Assembly (NCBI GenBank): GCA_016165875.1
Contig: JABBOT010000003.1
Span: forward strand, 29,865,663-29,929,662
DNA: 64,000 nucleotides
Direction of reading: 5' to 3'
Source of the DNA: Acanthopleura granulata
Lineage: Eukaryota > Mollusca > Polyplacophora > Chitonida > Chitonidae
In this document: in pieces, positions 61,735 to 64,000 of the stretch
Layout of the letters: each line of letters begins with the position of its first letter
How positions within the stretch are numbered: position 1 is the first letter of the stretch
Program-made: the position numbers and the translations under genes
The notes under the pieces: model-generated
The model's input: the letters and a program-made list of their open reading frames with translations, nothing else
Databases searched by the model: none
Told to the model about the DNA's origin: nothing

Positions 61735-62611
61735 GTACACTACGGAGGTCTGCTCCTCAAACAGGTATGTCGAAGGCAGTGGTATTTTCGCCTGTAAACA
61801 GGCCTGATAGGATTTTATCTGTGGCTATTACAACAAAGAATGGGGCTTATTTTTCTACGGCAGTCCAGAGGGACTTTATCGCAGCATTGACTGAGGTGAT
61901 CAGCATTAGGATGGACTTGCTCAGCTTTCAGAAAAACTATTTGAAAAAGACACACTCGTGTGTCCAACCAGGCACTTCACACTGTATTACTACAGAAGGA
62001 GAAGTTTGCAATCGATGGAACAACGTGGGATATTATGCAGGCTTCTTCGGTGTACTTAAACTTGACCGCACACTGGGAACCTGATGAAATGTCAGATAGC
62101 GAAAGCTTTGAAACCTTACGGAGAGTGTCTGGGTGTGACTAAACCAAAGTTTGCAGACAGTGAACTCTCACACGTATGTACAGAAATACGTATATATCTT
62201 TTCAGGTGTCACAGAGTTAGGTATGTTCCAAATTTCATCAACTTTGGTGGTGACGTCATAATGTTTACATATCCCGGTCAAACTTATGAATGGAGGAAAT
62301 GTGGGCAAAAAAATCACAAAGCGGCCGAATGTAAAGCTAACTGGTGTGATAACTGTAATGGTTTCTCTCTACATGAGAACCCTCATACGGAAAGTGACTG
62401 TGACGATCTGTGTAGGGTGTGCGGGTCTGCCGAGCATACCGTTCGCTACTGCTGTTCGCGTACCAGCTCATACGCTGCGCGTGTAAAGGGCAGTGGTTCG
62501 GGGAAATTTACGCCCGCGGAGGTGGAGGTGGCCTCTGATGATGACGACACGGACGTTGACGTTGACGTCGAAAAGTATCTTTGGAAAGTAGTGGTGAGGA
62601 CAGTGAGATGA
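61735..62611 (+). pseudogene. LINE ORF1 (zinc-knuckle nucleic-acid-binding protein), frameshifted
   Basis: Opens with 'MSKAVVFSPVNRPDRILSVA' and changes frame near 61990-62080. The later frame carries CCHC-type zinc knuckles: 'LCRVCGSAEHTVRYC' is a full C-x2-C-x4-H-x4-C, and the upstream 'WRKCGQKNHKAAEC' has Trp in place of the first Cys. Typical of ORF1 proteins that bind LINE RNA. An acidic Asp-rich stretch follows ('SDDDDTDVDVDVE'). Confidence 0.75.
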
Positions 62612-63085
62612 CCGGTGAGAAAGAATGTGAAACAAACAGAATAGCGTGTGGGAATCCAGGCTTGGAGTCATCGGAATCGGTGCTTGTTGAACCAGCTGCC
62701 TCTAAGAGTTCGACTCCATTAGCGGATAAGGAAAATGTGATGGAAGTACAGGTTGAGGTACATAGTGTTCACTCTCATGAAAGTGTTAATCAGAAAAGAG
62801 CTAAGATGGACGAAGATGGTGTAAGCAGGGCAGGTACGGGTTATGACACGGCCTGGTATTGTCATGACAGAGGACTCCATCCTTGAGGATATGTGCTTAG
62901 ACGAGATGTCTCCATCACCGTCTCAAGGCTGTTCGAAGATGCTGGTGGAGTACAGAAAGAAAAAGTCCGTAGCCTCTCGGGGTCGAAGACGGTTAAACAG
63001 GAACTAAGTTCAAAGAACTCGAACATTATCGTTCTCATGTCAGTGGAACAAAGGGTACGTACGTCCTCCGACTTGTTTTGTTCAT

Positions 63086-63800
63086 GTCTGACTGATACAA
63101 TTCGGTTTGGTTCTTTAAACGTTAATGGTTTACATGATCTCAACAAGCAGGCTCAGGTCAAGAATTTTGTGTTTGACAATAACACTGACGTCGTCTTCTT
63201 ACAAGAGACACACTTCATGAATTAAAATGAAACAAAACTTTTAAATATTCTTGGTGATGCCAGGTGGGCTTACGGTACAAACAGGAGCTGCGGGGTGGGA
63301 ACTGTAATACGTTATATGGTAGATTGCGTAATAAGAAAAGTAACTAGGTGCCCTTATGACGGTTACATAACAATTAACAACACTGCCATAAAGCTCGTAT
63401 GTGTGTATGGTCCTAATGGTGCTAAAGATATAAAAGAATTTATAGCGAATTTGGACGCACTTATGTCCGGCAGTGAACTCATTGTGTTGAGGGGGGGGGA
63501 TAATATGTTGGATAAGTGTGGTGGAAACATGAATGCTAGAAATGATGGCGTCGATGAGATGAATGTTTTAAAAGAGATTATGGAATTTGTGATATATACA
63601 GGAACTTACACCCTCAGCAAAAAACCAACTCATGGTGCAGAGGTCAAGTAGCCAATAGACTTGATCGATTTTATACACCAAGTATTATCCAAGATCATGT
63701 GAGAACTGCAGATGTATTGCATGTATCATTTTCTGATCACTCATGTGCTGTTATTGATATTTGTCTCAAAGACGTCATTACATGGGGACCATTTTATATG
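63086..63800 (+). pseudogene. LINE ORF2 endonuclease domain, broken
   Basis: Endonuclease/exonuclease/phosphatase fold of a LINE ORF2. 'FGSLNVNGLHDLNKQ' is the N-terminal strand and 'DVVFLQETHF' holds the catalytic Glu. A TAA at 63223-63225 interrupts the frame. 'KLVCVYGPNG' and 'LRGGDN' follow (the normal GGDFN motif is damaged), a stop lies at 63649-63651, and in another frame 'SFSDHSCAVID' supplies the SDH motif with the catalytic His. At least two stops or frame shifts show it is dead. Confidence 0.8.
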
Positions 63801-64000
63801 GAAAATGCAACGTTTCTATTCTTGATGATAAAGACCTAGAGGTCAAAATTAGGAGTGTTTATCGAAGAATTTTTTCGACTGTACTTCTGTTACCGATGTC
63901 GACTTGATTGACAAATGGGAACATTTCAAACATGAATGTAACAGCGTCATACGCACACACTGTATTGTTGCTGCATCCAGTTAAAAGGGACAATTAGTTC

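Larger units (their letters stand above)
61441..64000 (+). mobile_element. Decayed non-LTR retrotransposon, 5' part
   Basis: Sequence unrelated to the array begins about 61440. It carries a 5' UTR-like stretch, then ORF1 remnants and an APE-type endonuclease, in the order of I/Jockey/CR1-like LINEs. Several frame breaks make it non-autonomous. Reverse transcriptase would lie beyond the window end, so completeness downstream is unknown. Confidence 0.8.

Overview
The window is eukaryotic nuclear DNA from an animal, most likely a marine lophotrochozoan (mollusc or brachiopod). The support is: multi-exon genes with GT/AG introns; animal gene families (FAAP100, SLC16/MCT, BTB-BACK); many copies of a tRNA-derived SINE with the conserved core and (AAAT)n tail typical of those phyla; numerous small palindromic MITEs; and an AT-rich background. 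The species cannot be named from sequence alone.

Layout. (1) 1-28 kb holds no gene I can support. It contains SINE copies, an unclassified ~340-bp interspersed repeat, several inverted-repeat MITEs and unique AT-rich DNA. (2) 28.08-34.50 kb, + strand: a complete seven-exon gene whose spliced product (886 aa) matches FAAP100, the Fanconi anaemia core-complex subunit. Every exon junction is phase-consistent. (3) 36.1-49.2 kb: two SLC16-type (monocarboxylate transporter-like) genes arranged head to head. The minus gene has four exons and 1321 aa, with a very long cytosolic tail. The plus gene has five exons and 844 aa. Only 159 bp separate their start codons, and their intron positions and phases are the same. 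(4) 49.8-61.4 kb: a tandem array of ~2.7-2.8-kb units. Each unit carries a tRNA-Arg-like sequence on + and an intronless BTB-BACK gene on -. Three BTB copies are intact (420-421 aa), one is a frameshifted and deleted pseudogene, and one is a short fragment. Only one tRNA copy (anticodon CCG) folds perfectly. (5) 61.4-64.0 kb: the 5' part of a decayed non-LTR retrotransposon (zinc-knuckle ORF1, APE-type endonuclease), cut off by the window end.

The genes do not form one pathway. FAAP100 acts in nuclear DNA-crosslink repair, the SLC16 pair are membrane transporters, and the BTB proteins are probably nuclear or cytosolic adaptors. The most unusual structures are the BTB/tRNA-Arg array, whose intact copies are nearly identical in their central coding part, and the divergent SLC16 pair.
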